Notes under the pieces: generated by a model
Told to the model about the DNA's origin: nothing
Database searches by the model: none
The model's input: the letters and a program-made list of their open reading frames with translations, nothing else
NCBI GenBank assembly: GCA_913063035.1
Contig: CAJXYS010000005.1
Location: forward strand, 38,875-102,874
Source: an uncultured Maritimibacter sp.
GTDB taxonomy: Bacteria > Pseudomonadota > Alphaproteobacteria > Rhodobacterales > Rhodobacteraceae
DNA length: 64,000 nucleotides
Direction of reading: 5' to 3'
Part shown: positions 18,142 to 31,397 of the stretch, in pieces
Layout: each line of letters starts with the position of its first letter
Numbering within the stretch: position 1 is the stretch's first letter
Translations under genes and position numbers: made by a program

Positions 18142-20883
18142 GTGAGCGATACCCCCGAACCTCCTGAAAACACGGACGAAACCCTGCCGGAGCGGCCGGA
18201 ATACGGTGGGCCCAGCATCTCCATCGAAGAGGAGATGAAATCGGCCTATCTCGATTACGCGATGAGCGTGATCGTCAGCCGCGCGATCCCGGACCTGCGC
18301 GACGGCCTGAAGCCGGTCCACCGGCGCATCCTCTATGCGATGCACGAGACCGGCAACACCCATGACAAGCCCTACCGCAAGTCCGCCCGGCCCGTGGGCG
18401 ACGTGATGGGCAAGTATCACCCGCACGGGGACTCGGCGATCTACGACGCACTGGTGCGCATGGCACAGGATTTCTCGATGTCGCTGCCGCTGCTGGACGG
18501 CCAGGGCAATTTTGGCTCGATGGACGGCGATAACCCGGCGGCCATGCGCTATACCGAGGTTCGCATGGACAAGGCCGCGCAGTCCCTGCTGGCCGACATC
18601 GAGAAGGAGACCGTCGACTGGCAGGACAATTACGACGGCAAGGACCTGGAGCCCACCGTCCTGCCCGCGCGGTTCCCGAACATGCTGGTCAACGGCGCCG
18701 GCGGCATCGCCGTCGGCATGGCCACCAACATCCCGCCCCATAACCTGGGCGAGGTGGTGGACGCCACGCTGGCGCTGATCGAGAGCCCCGATCTCTCCTC
18801 GGAACAGCTGATCGACTACATCCCGGCCCCCGATTTCCCGACCGGCGGCCTGATCCTCGGCCGGTCCGGGGCACGCAAGGCCTATCTCGAGGGCCGCGGC
18901 AGCGTCATCATCCGCGCCAAGAGCCGGATCGAGGAGATCCGCAAGGACCGCTACGCCATCGTGCTCGACGAGATCCCCTACCAGGTGAACAAGGCGGCGA
19001 TGATCGAGCGCATCGCCGAGATGGTCCGCGACAAGAAGATCGAGGGCATCGCCCATGTCCAGGACGAGTCCGACCGCGTCGGCATCCGGGTCGTGATCGA
19101 GCTCAAGCGCGACGCCACGCCCGAGGTGGTTCTGAACCAGCTCTACCGCTTCACGCCGATGCAGACGAGTTTCGGCTGCAACATGCTGGCGCTGAACGGC
19201 GGCAAGCCCGAACAGCTGGATCTGCGCAAGTTCCTCACCGCCTTCGTGTCGTTCCGCGAAGAGGTCGTCGCGCGGCGTACCGCCTTCGAATTGCGCAAGG
19301 CCCGCGAACGCAGCCACGTGCTCTGTGGCCTGGCGGTGGCGGTCACCAATGTGGACGAGGTGGTCGCGACCATCCGCGCCTCGGCCGACGCCGCGGAAGC
19401 CCGCGAGAAGCTGATGACCCGGCGCTGGCCCGCGGCCGACATCGCCGACTACATCCGCCTGATCGACGATCCGACCCACACCATGAACGAGGACGGCACC
19501 TACAACCTGTCCGAGGCGCAGGCGCGCGCGATCCTGGAGCTTCGGCTTCAGCGCCTGACACAGCTCGGCGTCAAGGAGGTGACCGACGAGCTCGAGGCGC
19601 TGGCCGGGAAGATCAAGGATTACCTCGACATCCTCCGCTCGCGCGAGCGGATCATGGCGATCATCTCCGACGAGCTGCGCGAGGTGAAGGAACAGTTCGC
19701 CGTCCCGCGCCGGACCGAGATCGTCGAGCATGTCGCGGACATGGACGACGAGGACCTGATCGAGCGCGAGGACATGGTCGTCACCGTCACCCAGTCCGGC
19801 TACATCAAGCGCACGCCGCTGATGGACTACCGCGCCCAGAAACGCGGCGGCAAGGGGCTCTCGGGGATGGCCACCAAGGAAGACGACGTCGTCACGACGC
19901 TCTTCGTGGCCAACACCCACACGCCGCTGTTGTTCTTCACCACCGATGGGATGGTCTACAAGCTCAAGACCTGGCGCCTGCCGCCCGGCGGGCGCAACGC
20001 CCGCGGCAAGGCGATCGTGAACATCCTGCCCATCTCGCAGGAGGTCTCGATCGCGGCGATCATGCCGGTCGAAGCCGCCGAAGAGGACTGGGACGACCTG
20101 CAGATCGTCTTCGCCACTTCGGAAGGCACGGTCCGGCGCAACGCGCTTTCGGATTTCACCAACGTGAAGTCCAACGGCAAGATCGCGATGAAGCTGCCCG
20201 AGGGGGTCAGCCTCGTGAACGCGCGCATCTGCAGCCAGACCGATGACATGCTGCTGACGACGGAACTCGGCAAGGCGATCCGTTTCCCCGTGACCGATGT
20301 GCGGGTCTTCAAGGGCCGCGACTCGACCGGGGTGCGCGGCATCCGCCTGGCAGCGGGCGACAGCGTTGTGTCGATGGCGGTGATCCGTCACGTCGAGGTC
20401 AGCCCCGAGGAACGGGCCGCCTATTTCAAGATGCGGCGCGCGGTCACCGGCGACGAGGCCGGCAGCGAGGAAGAGAGCGCCGCAGACGTCGCGCTCTCGC
20501 CCGAGCGATACGCCGAGCTTTCGGCGCTGGAGCAATGGATTCTCACCATCACCTCCAGCGGCTACGGCAAGCGCTCCTCGGCCTACGAGTACCGCATCAC
20601 CGGGCGCGGCGGCCAGGGTGTGACCGCGGCCAATCTGGGCCGGCGCGGCGATCGCATCGTCGCCGCCTTCACGGTCGAGGACGAGGACCAGATCATGCTG
20701 GCGACCTCCAACGGCCAGTCGATCCGGTGCCCGGTCGAGGACATCTCGCGCCAGGGGCGCGGCTCGTCGGGCGTGCGGGTCTTCAACACCGCCAAGGGCG
20801 AGGAGGTCGTCTCGGTCGCGTGGATCGCCGAACGCGGCGAGGACGACGACGAGGATACCGCGGAGCCCCCGGAAGAGGGCTGA
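18142..20883 (+). CDS. gyrA: DNA gyrase subunit A
   Basis: The DNA-cleaving subunit of gyrase, 913 residues. The N-terminal breakage-reunion domain contains the active-site tyrosine in [10 protein letters not shown] and the quinolone-binding region [12 protein letters not shown]. The C-terminal beta-pinwheel carries the GyrA box AQKRGGKG, which separates it from ParC. An acidic tail ends the protein. The start codon is GTG at 18142 ([10 protein letters not shown]). GyrB is not in the window, but ParE is at 37262. Confidence 0.97.
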   Translation: MSDTPEPPENTDETLPERPEYGGPSISIEEEMKSAYLDYAMSVIVSRAIPDLRDGLKPVHRRILYAMHETGNTHDKPYRKSARPVGDVMGKYHPHGDSAIYDALVRMAQDFSMSLPLLDGQGNFGSMDGDNPAAMRYTEVRMDKAAQSLLADIEKETVDWQDNYDGKDLEPTVLPARFPNMLVNGAGGIAVGMATNIPPHNLGEVVDATLALIESPDLSSEQLIDYIPAPDFPTGGLILGRSGARKAYLEGRGSVIIRAKSRIEEIRKDRYAIVLDEIPYQVNKAAMIERIAEMVRDKKIEGIAHVQDESDRVGIRVVIELKRDATPEVVLNQLYRFTPMQTSFGCNMLALNGGKPEQLDLRKFLTAFVSFREEVVARRTAFELRKARERSHVLCGLAVAVTNVDEVVATIRASADAAEAREKLMTRRWPAADIADYIRLIDDPTHTMNEDGTYNLSEAQARAILELRLQRLTQLGVKEVTDELEALAGKIKDYLDILRSRERIMAIISDELREVKEQFAVPRRTEIVEHVADMDDEDLIEREDMVVTVTQSGYIKRTPLMDYRAQKRGGKGLSGMATKEDDVVTTLFVANTHTPLLFFTTDGMVYKLKTWRLPPGGRNARGKAIVNILPISQEVSIAAIMPVEAAEEDWDDLQIVFATSEGTVRRNALSDFTNVKSNGKIAMKLPEGVSLVNARICSQTDDMLLTTELGKAIRFPVTDVRVFKGRDSTGVRGIRLAAGDSVVSMAVIRHVEVSPEERAAYFKMRRAVTGDEAGSEEESAADVALSPERYAELSALEQWILTITSSGYGKRSSAYEYRITGRGGQGVTAANLGRRGDRIVAAFTVEDEDQIMLATSNGQSIRCPVEDISRQGRGSSGVRVFNTAKGEEVVSVAWIAERGEDDDEDTAEPPEEG

Positions 20884-20904
20884 GCGCCGGCCACCCGCCT
20901 GCCG

Positions 20905-20942
20905 AAAGGCCCCCGCCGCCGTTGCGGCCGGGGGCCTTTTTC
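20905..20942 (+). terminator. intrinsic terminator of gyrA
   Basis: AAAGGCCCCCG (20905-20915) pairs with CGGGGGCCTTT (20929-20939), followed by TTTT, 22 nt after the gyrA stop. It is a strong stem with a U-run. Confidence 0.9.
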
Positions 20943-21097
20943 CTGGCCGCGGCGCAGGACCACAACCCACGCGATAATATTGCACCCCTTCAAACCACCA
21001 TGGGAATTTCAAATTCTGGCCAGAATTCACGGCTCGAATAAAACCCTGGGCGGCAGGGACTCCCGCTGCCACCACCTTGACGGGAAAGGGGACACCC

Positions 21098-21613
21098 ATG
21101 AGTCGGACATTCGCAAAGGCCCTGTCGGCCGAGATCCTGTTTTCGGCCCTCGGCCGGATCGTGATCGGGTCCTACTTCGTGGCCAAGTCCTGCGGCCTGA
21201 TCGTCGATCCGAACGGCGTGGCCGAGGCCTTCAGCGCGGGCATGGTGCCCGGGTTCTTCGTCATCGCCAGCGTGATCTTCGAATTCACCGCCGCCTTCAT
21301 GGTGATGGTCGGCTTCCAGACGCGGATCGCGGCCTCCGTCCTTGCGCTGCACGTCTTCTGGACGGCCTTCATCTTCACCTACGTCCCCGGCGACGCGGCC
21401 GCCATCAGCCATTTCTGGCGCGATCTGGCCATGGTGGGCGGGCTGCTGATGGTGGCGACCTGCGAACGGACGCTGCTGATGATCGACGGCCTGCTGTCCG
21501 AACGCGAGGCCGCGGCCCCCATGCCGCGCAAACCGGAGCGGGGCGACGCGTTCAGCCGGCTGCGCCGGGCGCGCAAGCGCGACGCCGCCGCCGAGGCCCG
21601 TGCCAGCGCCTGA
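21098..21613 (+). CDS. DoxX-like membrane protein
   Basis: A 171-residue inner-membrane protein with about four hydrophobic segments in the DoxX arrangement: LGRIVIGSYFVAKSCG, then VIASVIFEFTAAFMVMVGF, TRIAASVLALHVFWTAFIFTY, and FWRDLAMVGGLLMVA. The C-terminus is positively charged and rich in Arg and Ala. The ATG at 21098 is preceded by AAAGGGG. The biochemical role of such single DoxX-like proteins is not established; some support redox balance or quinone-linked oxidation. It lies between the gyrA terminator and trmFO. Confidence 0.75.
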   Translation: MSRTFAKALSAEILFSALGRIVIGSYFVAKSCGLIVDPNGVAEAFSAGMVPGFFVIASVIFEFTAAFMVMVGFQTRIAASVLALHVFWTAFIFTYVPGDAAAISHFWRDLAMVGGLLMVATCERTLLMIDGLLSEREAAAPMPRKPERGDAFSRLRRARKRDAAAEARASA

Positions 21614-21658
21614 CGTCGCACCCTTTTCTTTTGCCCGCGGCTGGCCTAAATCGCGGGC

Positions 21659-23020
21659 ATGGTCAAACCCGTTCACATCATCGGCGGCGGCATGGCAGGC
21701 GCGGAAGCCGCCTGGCAGGCCGTGCATATGGGCGTTCCCGTGATCATTCACGAGATGCGCCCCGAGCAGGGCACCTTCGCCCACAAGACCGGCGACCTGG
21801 CGGAGATGGTGTGTTCCAACTCCTTCCGCTCGGACGACGACGAGTCGAACGCGGTCGGGCTCCTGCACTGGGAGATGCGGCAAGCGGGCGGGCTGATCAT
21901 GGAAATGGCCGACCGCCACGCATTGCCCGCGGGCGGCGCGCTGGCCGTGGATCGGGACAGGTTCTCCGCCGGCGTGACCGAACGGCTTCGCGCGCACCCG
22001 CTGGTCAGCGTCGAGACCGGCGAGATCACGGCGTTGCCGCCGGCGGACTGGGGCCCCACCATCATCGCCACCGGCCCGCTGACCTCCTCGGCGCTCGGCC
22101 AGGCGATCCGCGCCGAGACCGGCGAGGACGCGCTGGCCTTCTTCGACGCCATCGCGCCGATCGTCTATGCCGAGAGCATCGATCTCGAGAAGGCGTGGTT
22201 CCAGTCGCGCTACGACAAGGGCGACACCGAGGAAGAGCGCACCGCCTATCTCAACTGCCCGATGGACCGCGACACCTACGAGGCCTTCATCGACGCGCTG
22301 ATCGCCGCGCCCAAGACCACGTTCCACGAGGGCGAGACGGCCGGCTATTTCGACGGCTGCCTGCCGATCGAGGTCATGGCCGAGCGCGGCCGCGAGACCC
22401 TGCGCCACGGCCCGATGAAGCCGGTCGGGCTGACGAACCCGCACCAGCCCGAGGTCAAGCCCTGGGCGGTGGTGCAGCTGCGCCGTGACAACAAACTGGG
22501 CACGCTCTTCAACATCGTCGGCTTCCAGACGAAGATGAAATACGGCGCGCAAGCGGATGTTTTCCGGATGATTCCCGGCCTGGAAGAGGCGCGTTTCGCA
22601 CGGCTGGGCGGCATCCACCGCAACACCTTCATCAACGCGCCGCGCTTGCTGGATTCACAGATGCGCCTGAAATCGCAGCCGCATATCCGCTTCGCCGGCC
22701 AGATCACCGGCGTCGAGGGCTACGTGGAATCGGCGGCGATGGGGCTTCTCGCCGGCCGCCTCGCCGCGGCCGAGATCCTGGGAGAGACCGTCGCCACCCC
22801 GCCACCCGAGACCGCCATCGGCGCGCTGCTCAACCACATCACCGGCGGCGCCGAGGCCAAGACCTTCCAGCCCATGAACGTCAATTTCGGCCTCTTCCCG
22901 CCGGTGGAGGCCAAGGGCGGCCGGCGCAACCGCCGGGACCGCTACCGCGCCTACACGGATCGGGCCAAGGCCGCCTGGAGCGGCTGGCTCGGCCAGCCGG
23001 CCGCACTGGACCTTGCCTGA
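21659..23020 (+). CDS. trmFO: methylenetetrahydrofolate-tRNA-(uracil-5-)-methyltransferase TrmFO
   Basis: An FAD- and folate-dependent enzyme that makes m5U54 in the T-loop of tRNA. The 453-residue protein starts with the FAD-binding motif [14 protein letters not shown]. It has the family segments [59 protein letters not shown] and NVNFGLFPP near the C-terminus. It is encoded 46 nt after the DoxX-like gene and just before a methyltransferase. With gluQRS, miaA and mnmA it makes four tRNA-modification genes in this window. Confidence 0.95.
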   Translation: MVKPVHIIGGGMAGAEAAWQAVHMGVPVIIHEMRPEQGTFAHKTGDLAEMVCSNSFRSDDDESNAVGLLHWEMRQAGGLIMEMADRHALPAGGALAVDRDRFSAGVTERLRAHPLVSVETGEITALPPADWGPTIIATGPLTSSALGQAIRAETGEDALAFFDAIAPIVYAESIDLEKAWFQSRYDKGDTEEERTAYLNCPMDRDTYEAFIDALIAAPKTTFHEGETAGYFDGCLPIEVMAERGRETLRHGPMKPVGLTNPHQPEVKPWAVVQLRRDNKLGTLFNIVGFQTKMKYGAQADVFRMIPGLEEARFARLGGIHRNTFINAPRLLDSQMRLKSQPHIRFAGQITGVEGYVESAAMGLLAGRLAAAEILGETVATPPPETAIGALLNHITGGAEAKTFQPMNVNFGLFPPVEAKGGRRNRRDRYRAYTDRAKAAWSGWLGQPAALDLA

Positions 23021-23057
23021 CGGCTGTTGTTACCCTGTGCGCAGCAAAGGGGACAAG

Positions 23058-23678
23058 ATGCCGGAACAGAAAGACTACCTGAAAGACGTGTATAGCGTCG
23101 AATCGCCCGAGGCGATGGAAGAACTTTATGACGCCTGGGCAGACAGTTACGACGCGGAGCTGGAGTCGCAGGGTTACGCGACACCGGCCCGCTGCGCAGC
23201 CGCGCTGGCCGAGTTCAGCGAGAACCAGGACGCGCCGCTGCTCGATTTCGGCTGCGGCACAGGGGCCTCCGGCGCGGCCTTCGCCGCCGCCGGTTTCACC
23301 GCGATCGACGGGATCGACATGTCCGGCGGCATGCTCGAGAAGGCCCGCGCCCGCGGCGTCTACCGCGACCTGCGCGAAACCGCGCCCGGCGACCCGCTGC
23401 CCGTCCCCGCGGGGTTCTACGACCACGCCGCCGCCGTCGGCGTGATCGGGGCCGGGGCGGCCCCGGCCACCGTGATCGACACCTTGATGGAGGTGCTGAA
23501 GCCCGGCGGGCTTTTCGTCTTCTCCTTCAACGATCACACGCTCGAGGATCCGGGATTCGAGGGCCGGATCGCCGAATACGTCGATACCGGCGCCGCCGAG
23601 GTGCTCTTTCGCGAGCATGGGGCGCATATCCCCGGGATCGACCTGGGCGCCGTGGTCTACGTGCTGCGCAAACGCTGA
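23058..23678 (+). CDS. class I SAM-dependent methyltransferase
   Basis: A 206-residue cytoplasmic protein with the SAM-binding motif LLDFGCGTGASGAAFAAAG, an acidic loop in IDGIDMSGGMLEKAR, and a late VLKPGGLFVFSF strand typical of the UbiE/Methyltransf_11 fold. The N-terminus LYDAWADSYDAELESQGY resembles the Williams-Beuren (WBSCR27-like) subgroup. The start at 23058 is supported by AAAGGGGACA and the compact N-terminus. The substrate is unknown. Confidence 0.85.
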   Translation: MPEQKDYLKDVYSVESPEAMEELYDAWADSYDAELESQGYATPARCAAALAEFSENQDAPLLDFGCGTGASGAAFAAAGFTAIDGIDMSGGMLEKARARGVYRDLRETAPGDPLPVPAGFYDHAAAVGVIGAGAAPATVIDTLMEVLKPGGLFVFSFNDHTLEDPGFEGRIAEYVDTGAAEVLFREHGAHIPGIDLGAVVYVLRKR

Positions 23679-23683
23679 GCCGG

Positions 23684-24541
23684 ATGCGCACGCGCTTTGC
23701 CCCCTCGCCCACGGGGCTGCTGCATCTCGGACATGCCTTCTCGGCGCTGACGGCCTGGGACCGCGCCCAGGCCGCGGGTGGCACGTTCCTGCTGCGGATC
23801 GAGGATATCGATCGCCCGCGCTGCCGGGCCGCGTTCGAGACGGCGATCTACGAAGACCTCGGCTGGCTCGGGCTCGCATGGCCGGATCCCGTGATGCGCC
23901 AGTCCGAACGGATGCCGGCCTATCGCGCGGCGCTCGACCGGCTGGCGGCGGCGGGGCTGCTCTATCCCTGCCGCTGCACCCGGCGCGACATCCGCGCGGC
24001 GCTGGCCGCCCCGCAGGAAACGGCCGGACCCGCCCCCGCCGAGGCCGTCTATCCCGGCACCTGCCGGGGACGGTCCCTGGCCGAGGCCGGGCCGGACGAC
24101 GCGTTGCGCCTCGACATGCACGCCGCGATCGGCCGGCTCGGCGGGCGCGACGGGCTGGCGGGGCTGACATGGATCGAGACCGGCGCGGCACGGCAGGGCG
24201 CCCATGCGCTCGACGCGGACATCCTGACCGCGCAGATCGGGGACATCGTGCTGGCGCGCAGGGATATCGGCACCTCCTACCACCTGGCCGTGGTGGTCGA
24301 CGACGCCGAACAGGGCATCACCGAGGTGGTGCGCGGGATGGACCTCGTCGATGCGACGCCGATCCACCGGCTGCTGCAGGCGCTGCTGGCCCTGCCCGTG
24401 CCCGCCTGGCACCATCACCGGCTGATCCGGGACGAGGCCGGGCGGCGGCTGGCCAAGCGCGACGACGCGCGCGCGATCCGCGCCTACCGCGCGGCCGGCG
24501 AGACGCCGGGCGCGCTCCGCCGGCGCGTCGGCCTGGGTTGA
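23684..24541 (+). CDS. gluQRS: glutamyl-Q tRNA(Asp) synthetase
   Basis: A truncated glutamyl-tRNA synthetase paralogue that attaches glutamate to queuosine at the wobble position of tRNA(Asp). The 285-residue protein has the HIGH-type motif FAPSPTGLLHLGHA, the zinc ligands CRCTRRD and YPGTCRG, and a degenerate KMSKS equivalent LAKRDDAR. It lacks the anticodon-binding domain of GltX, as expected. It starts 6 nt after the methyltransferase gene. Confidence 0.93.
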   Translation: MRTRFAPSPTGLLHLGHAFSALTAWDRAQAAGGTFLLRIEDIDRPRCRAAFETAIYEDLGWLGLAWPDPVMRQSERMPAYRAALDRLAAAGLLYPCRCTRRDIRAALAAPQETAGPAPAEAVYPGTCRGRSLAEAGPDDALRLDMHAAIGRLGGRDGLAGLTWIETGAARQGAHALDADILTAQIGDIVLARRDIGTSYHLAVVVDDAEQGITEVVRGMDLVDATPIHRLLQALLALPVPAWHHHRLIRDEAGRRLAKRDDARAIRAYRAAGETPGALRRRVGLG

Positions 24542-24544
24542 GGC

Positions 24545-24907
24545 TCAGCCGGCCATGGGCGTCATCAGCTCCACCTCCGTGCCCGCGCGCACGGCGGTGT
24601 AGAAACAGCTGCGGCGATTGGTATGGCAGGCCGGACCCGCCTGCTCGACCAGCACCAGCAGGCAGTCCCGGTCGCAGTCGACGCGGAAATCCACGAGCGT
24701 CTGGACATGGCCGCTCGTCTCGCCCTTGACCCAGTAAGCCTGGCGCGACCGCGACCAGTAGGTGACGCGCCCGGTCTCGAGCGTGCGCGCCACCGCGCCC
24801 GCGGTCATCCAGGCCATCATCAGCACCTCGCCCGTCGTCGCATCCTGGGCGATGGCCGGGATCAGCCCGGCGGCGTCATAGTTCAGCGAGGCGGGATCGA
24901 ATGCCAT
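24545..24907 (-). CDS. hisI: phosphoribosyl-AMP cyclohydrolase
   Basis: The third step of histidine biosynthesis, opening the adenine ring of phosphoribosyl-AMP. The 120-residue single-domain form has the metal-site residues in [13 protein letters not shown] and [10 protein letters not shown], and [13 protein letters not shown]. It is convergent with gluQRS (3 nt between stops) and divergent from the IscU-like gene. In this organism it is not fused to HisE and is outside a visible his operon. Confidence 0.95.
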   Translation of the reverse strand: MAFDPASLNYDAAGLIPAIAQDATTGEVLMMAWMTAGAVARTLETGRVTYWSRSRQAYWVKGETSGHVQTLVDFRVDCDRDCLLVLVEQAGPACHTNRRSCFYTAVRAGTEVELMTPMAG

Positions 24908-24978
24908 ATCCTGTCCTTTTCTTCGGCCACGTCCCGGCCTATCTATTGCAACCAGGAACGAGACGAAAGCCGGAGCCC

Positions 24979-25431
24979 ATGAGCGCCGAAACCGATCTGA
25001 TCAAGCTCTACTCGCAGCGCATCCTCGCGCTGGCCGCGGACATCCCCCTGACCGACCGGCTGGAGGCCCCCGCCGCCACCGTCAAGAAGCGCTCGCCGCT
25101 CTGCGGATCCACCGTGACGGTCGATCTCGACGTGGCCGACGGGCGCGTGGCCCGCTTCGGCCAGGACGTCAAGGCCTGCGCGCTTGGCCAGGCCGCCGCG
25201 GCGGTCGTCGGCGCCCATGTCATCGGCCGGACCCGCGACGAGATCGTGGCCGCGCGCGACGGGCTCAGGGCCATGCTGAAAGACGGCGCCCCGCCCCCCG
25301 GGCCGCCTTTCCAGGATCTCGCGGTCCTGGAACCCGCGCGCGACTACAAGAACCGGCATGCCTCGATCATGCTGGCGCTCGAGGCGACGCTCGAGGCCTT
25401 CGACAAGGCCCAGGAAGCGGCCTGCGCCTGA
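24979..25431 (+). CDS. iron-sulfur cluster scaffold-like protein (IscU/NifU N-terminal family)
   Basis: A 150-residue protein resembling IscU scaffolds. It has a cysteine in [14 protein letters not shown] and another in [13 protein letters not shown], with the beta-strand phrase [11 protein letters not shown] between them. The canonical third cysteine is not obvious, so cluster assembly may be atypical. The last residues include another cysteine (AACA). The ATG at 24979 is preceded by CGGAG. It is divergent from hisI. Confidence 0.8.
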   Translation: MSAETDLIKLYSQRILALAADIPLTDRLEAPAATVKKRSPLCGSTVTVDLDVADGRVARFGQDVKACALGQAAAAVVGAHVIGRTRDEIVAARDGLRAMLKDGAPPPGPPFQDLAVLEPARDYKNRHASIMLALEATLEAFDKAQEAACA

Positions 25432-25473
25432 GCGCACGGGCGGGCCAAGGCGCAGGATCCATGCCTCCGGCGG

Positions 25474-25533
25474 GGATATTTCCACCACTTGGAGGGGGGC
25501 GTCGCGCGGCCCGTCCAAGTGGTCCAAATATCC
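25474..25533. repeat. dispersed palindromic element, copy 1
   Basis: Arms 25474-25493 (GGATATTTCCACCACTTGGA) and 25514-25533 (its near-perfect reverse complement) are separated by 20 nt of GC-rich sequence and preceded by CCTCCGGCGG. A second copy lies at 47824-47874 with the same arms and a different centre. The arms carry far more A+T than the flanks. It is a REP-like or extragenic palindrome. Confidence 0.75.
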
Positions 25534-25649
25534 AAAAAAACCGCCGCGGGCCAAGGCGCGCGGCGGTCAGGTAAGGGTCCGTCCGATGAGGAAAGGGCGC
25601 CGGCACGGGTTGGGGGAAGCGCGGGCGCCCGACAGACCGCAGGCAGGTC

Positions 25650-25772
25650 TCAGACGAGTCCGGGCAGGTACAGCCCCAGCATCACCAGCACGGCAAGGGC
25701 CGCACAGCCGGCGGCATCTTCCATGACGGCGCCGGGGGACCGCGTGAGGATCTTGCGAATATCTCCGATCAT
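25650..25772 (-). CDS. 40-residue membrane peptide behind a LexA box
   Basis: The ORF starts at ATG 25772 with GGAG 8 nt upstream and ends at TGA 25650. The peptide has a basic N-terminus (MIGDIRKILTRSPGAV), an acidic pair (EDAAG) and one membrane segment (CAALAVLVMLGLYLPGLV) ending at the C-terminus. It follows recG on the same strand, separated by 108 nt that contain a GAAC-N7-GAAC LexA site. I recognise no named family. The form and control resemble SOS-induced small membrane proteins such as Caulobacter SidA (29 residues), which block division, but there is no sequence similarity that I can see. Confidence 0.65.
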   Translation of the reverse strand: MIGDIRKILTRSPGAVMEDAAGCAALAVLVMLGLYLPGLV

Positions 25773-25838
25773 GACGACATCTCCGTTCCGCTGGACGCGT
25801 GTTTCTCCTTTGTTCTCAAAAATCGTGCGCCCTGTAAA

Positions 25839-25853
25839 GAACTTTTTAGGAAC
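25839..25853. promoter_or_regulatory. LexA (SOS) box
   Basis: GAAC-TTTTTAG-GAAC, which is GTTC-N7-GTTC on the minus strand, is a perfect match to the alphaproteobacterial LexA consensus. It lies 67 nt upstream of the 40-residue peptide gene, in the recG 3' flank. A TTTACA just after it on the minus strand could be the -35 box it blocks. Confidence 0.7.
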
Positions 25854-25880
25854 ATTCGTGTACGGAACGTGATTTTCGGC

Positions 25881-27971
<2,091 letters not shown>

Positions 27972-27973
27972 GC

Positions 27974-30196
<2,223 letters not shown>

Positions 30197-30910
30197 TCAG
30201 GCGGAAACGGCGACCGGGGTGTCCCCCTGGGCCTGTTCGGGCTCGCGCAGAACATAGCCGCGGCCCCAGACCGTTTCGATGTGATTCTCGCCGCCGGTGG
30301 CCTGGCTGAGTTTCTTGCGCAGCTTGCAGATGAAGACGTCGATGATCTTCAGCTCGGGTTCGTCCATGCCGCCATAGAGATGGTTGAGGAACATCTCCTT
30401 GGTCAGCGTCGTGCCCTTGCGCAGCGAGAGCAGTTCCAGCATCTGGTATTCCTTGCCCGTCAGATGCACCGGCTGGCCATCGACCTCCACCGTCTTGGCG
30501 TCGAGGTTCACCGCGATCTTGCCGGTGTGGATGATCGACTGCGCATGCCCCTTGGACCGGCGGATGATCGCGTGAATCCGCGCGACCAGCTCCTCGCGGT
30601 GGAAGGGCTTGGTCAGGTAGTCGTCGGCCCCGAAACCGAAGCCCTTGAGCTTGTTGTCGGTGTCGTCATGGCCCGTCAGGATCAGGATCGGCGTCTCCAC
30701 CCGCGCGAGCCGCAGCTGGCGCAGCACCTCGTGGCCGTTCATATCCGGCAGGTTCAGGTCCAGCAGGATCAGGTCGTAGTCATAGAGCTTGGCAAGATCG
30801 ATGCCCTCTTCGCCCAGGTCCGTGCTGTAGACATTGAGGTTGGCGTTGGTCAGCATCATCTCGATGCTCTTGGCCGTGGTGGGATCGTCTTCCACCAAAA
30901 GAACTCGCAT
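30197..30910 (-). CDS. ctrA: cell-cycle response regulator CtrA
   Basis: The master response regulator of alphaproteobacteria. In Rhodobacterales it controls motility, gene-transfer-agent and quorum-linked genes rather than being essential. The 237-residue protein has a receiver domain (acidic pocket VEDDPTT, phospho-acceptor in [30 protein letters not shown]) and an OmpR-type winged helix ([42 protein letters not shown]). ATG 30910 is chosen since GGAG sits 7 nt upstream; a GTG one codon earlier does not fit. It follows sciP, with a CtrA-like box between them. Confidence 0.97.
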   Translation of the reverse strand: MRVLLVEDDPTTAKSIEMMLTNANLNVYSTDLGEEGIDLAKLYDYDLILLDLNLPDMNGHEVLRQLRLARVETPILILTGHDDTDNKLKGFGFGADDYLTKPFHREELVARIHAIIRRSKGHAQSIIHTGKIAVNLDAKTVEVDGQPVHLTGKEYQMLELLSLRKGTTLTKEMFLNHLYGGMDEPELKIIDVFICKLRKKLSQATGGENHIETVWGRGYVLREPEQAQGDTPVAVSA

Positions 30911-30959
30911 CACTCATCTCCGTCGCCAGGTCTGTTTACCCTACAGAACCTCGCAATGG

Positions 30960-30974
30960 TTAACCACACGTTAT
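30960..30974. promoter_or_regulatory. CtrA-like binding box between sciP and ctrA
   Basis: TTAA-CCACACG-TTAT matches the CtrA full site TTAA-N7-TTAA with one mismatch. It lies 50 nt upstream of the ctrA ATG and just after the sciP stop, so it could mediate autoregulation of ctrA. Confidence 0.55.
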
Positions 30975-30979
30975 CGTCG

Positions 30980-31279
30980 CTAAAATTTATTCCTTTCTCC
31001 CTCCGGTTGTCTATAGGTTTTCAGCGCCGTGGTCCTCAGCGCCTTCTCGCCATGCGCGGCCATCGCCCGGCACCAGCTGTTGAACTCTTCTTCCGAGAGG
31101 CCGTAGCGCTTGCAGGCCTCGCCCGGGGTGATGAGCCCGTGGGCGACCGCGCGCACCACGGCCGCCTTGCGGCTGGCGACCCAGCGCCGGGTATCGGGCG
31201 GCGGCAGATCGGCGCGGGTCATGCGGCTTCCGTCGGACAGGATGACGGACACGGGCCCGTCGGTGCGTCGTATGAACAT
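30980..31279 (-). CDS. sciP: CtrA inhibitor SciP (DUF1153)
   Basis: A 99-residue helix-turn-helix protein of the DUF1153 family. In Caulobacter it restrains CtrA-dependent transcription in S phase. Family signatures are MFIRRTDGP, TRADLPPPDTRRWVASRKAA, GLITPGEACKRYGLSEEEF and ALRTTALKTYRQ. AGGAGG precedes the ATG. It lies directly upstream of ctrA on the same strand, an arrangement that puts activator and antagonist together. Confidence 0.93.
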   Translation of the reverse strand: MFIRRTDGPVSVILSDGSRMTRADLPPPDTRRWVASRKAAVVRAVAHGLITPGEACKRYGLSEEEFNSWCRAMAAHGEKALRTTALKTYRQPEGERNKF

Positions 31280-31397
31280 GGATACCCCTCCTCATTCGCG
31301 CCGGAAGACTGCGCGGACTGGCTTAATGGCCGGTGAAACCCCATCTTGAGAGTACGTGGGATTTTCCTATATTCCGCGGCATTGCACAGGAGACCCC

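Noticed and set aside
17998..21099. A minus-strand open frame of over 1000 codons antisense to gyrA
   Set aside because: It is a product of high GC and codon bias in gyrA. The sequence is His/Asp/Arg/Gly-rich with no family resemblance, while the opposite strand is clearly gyrA.
25850..25869. A second GAAC pair (GAAC-N11-GAAC) next to the LexA box
   Set aside because: The spacing is 11 nt, not 7, so it does not fit the alphaproteobacterial LexA site. It may only be a chance half-site.
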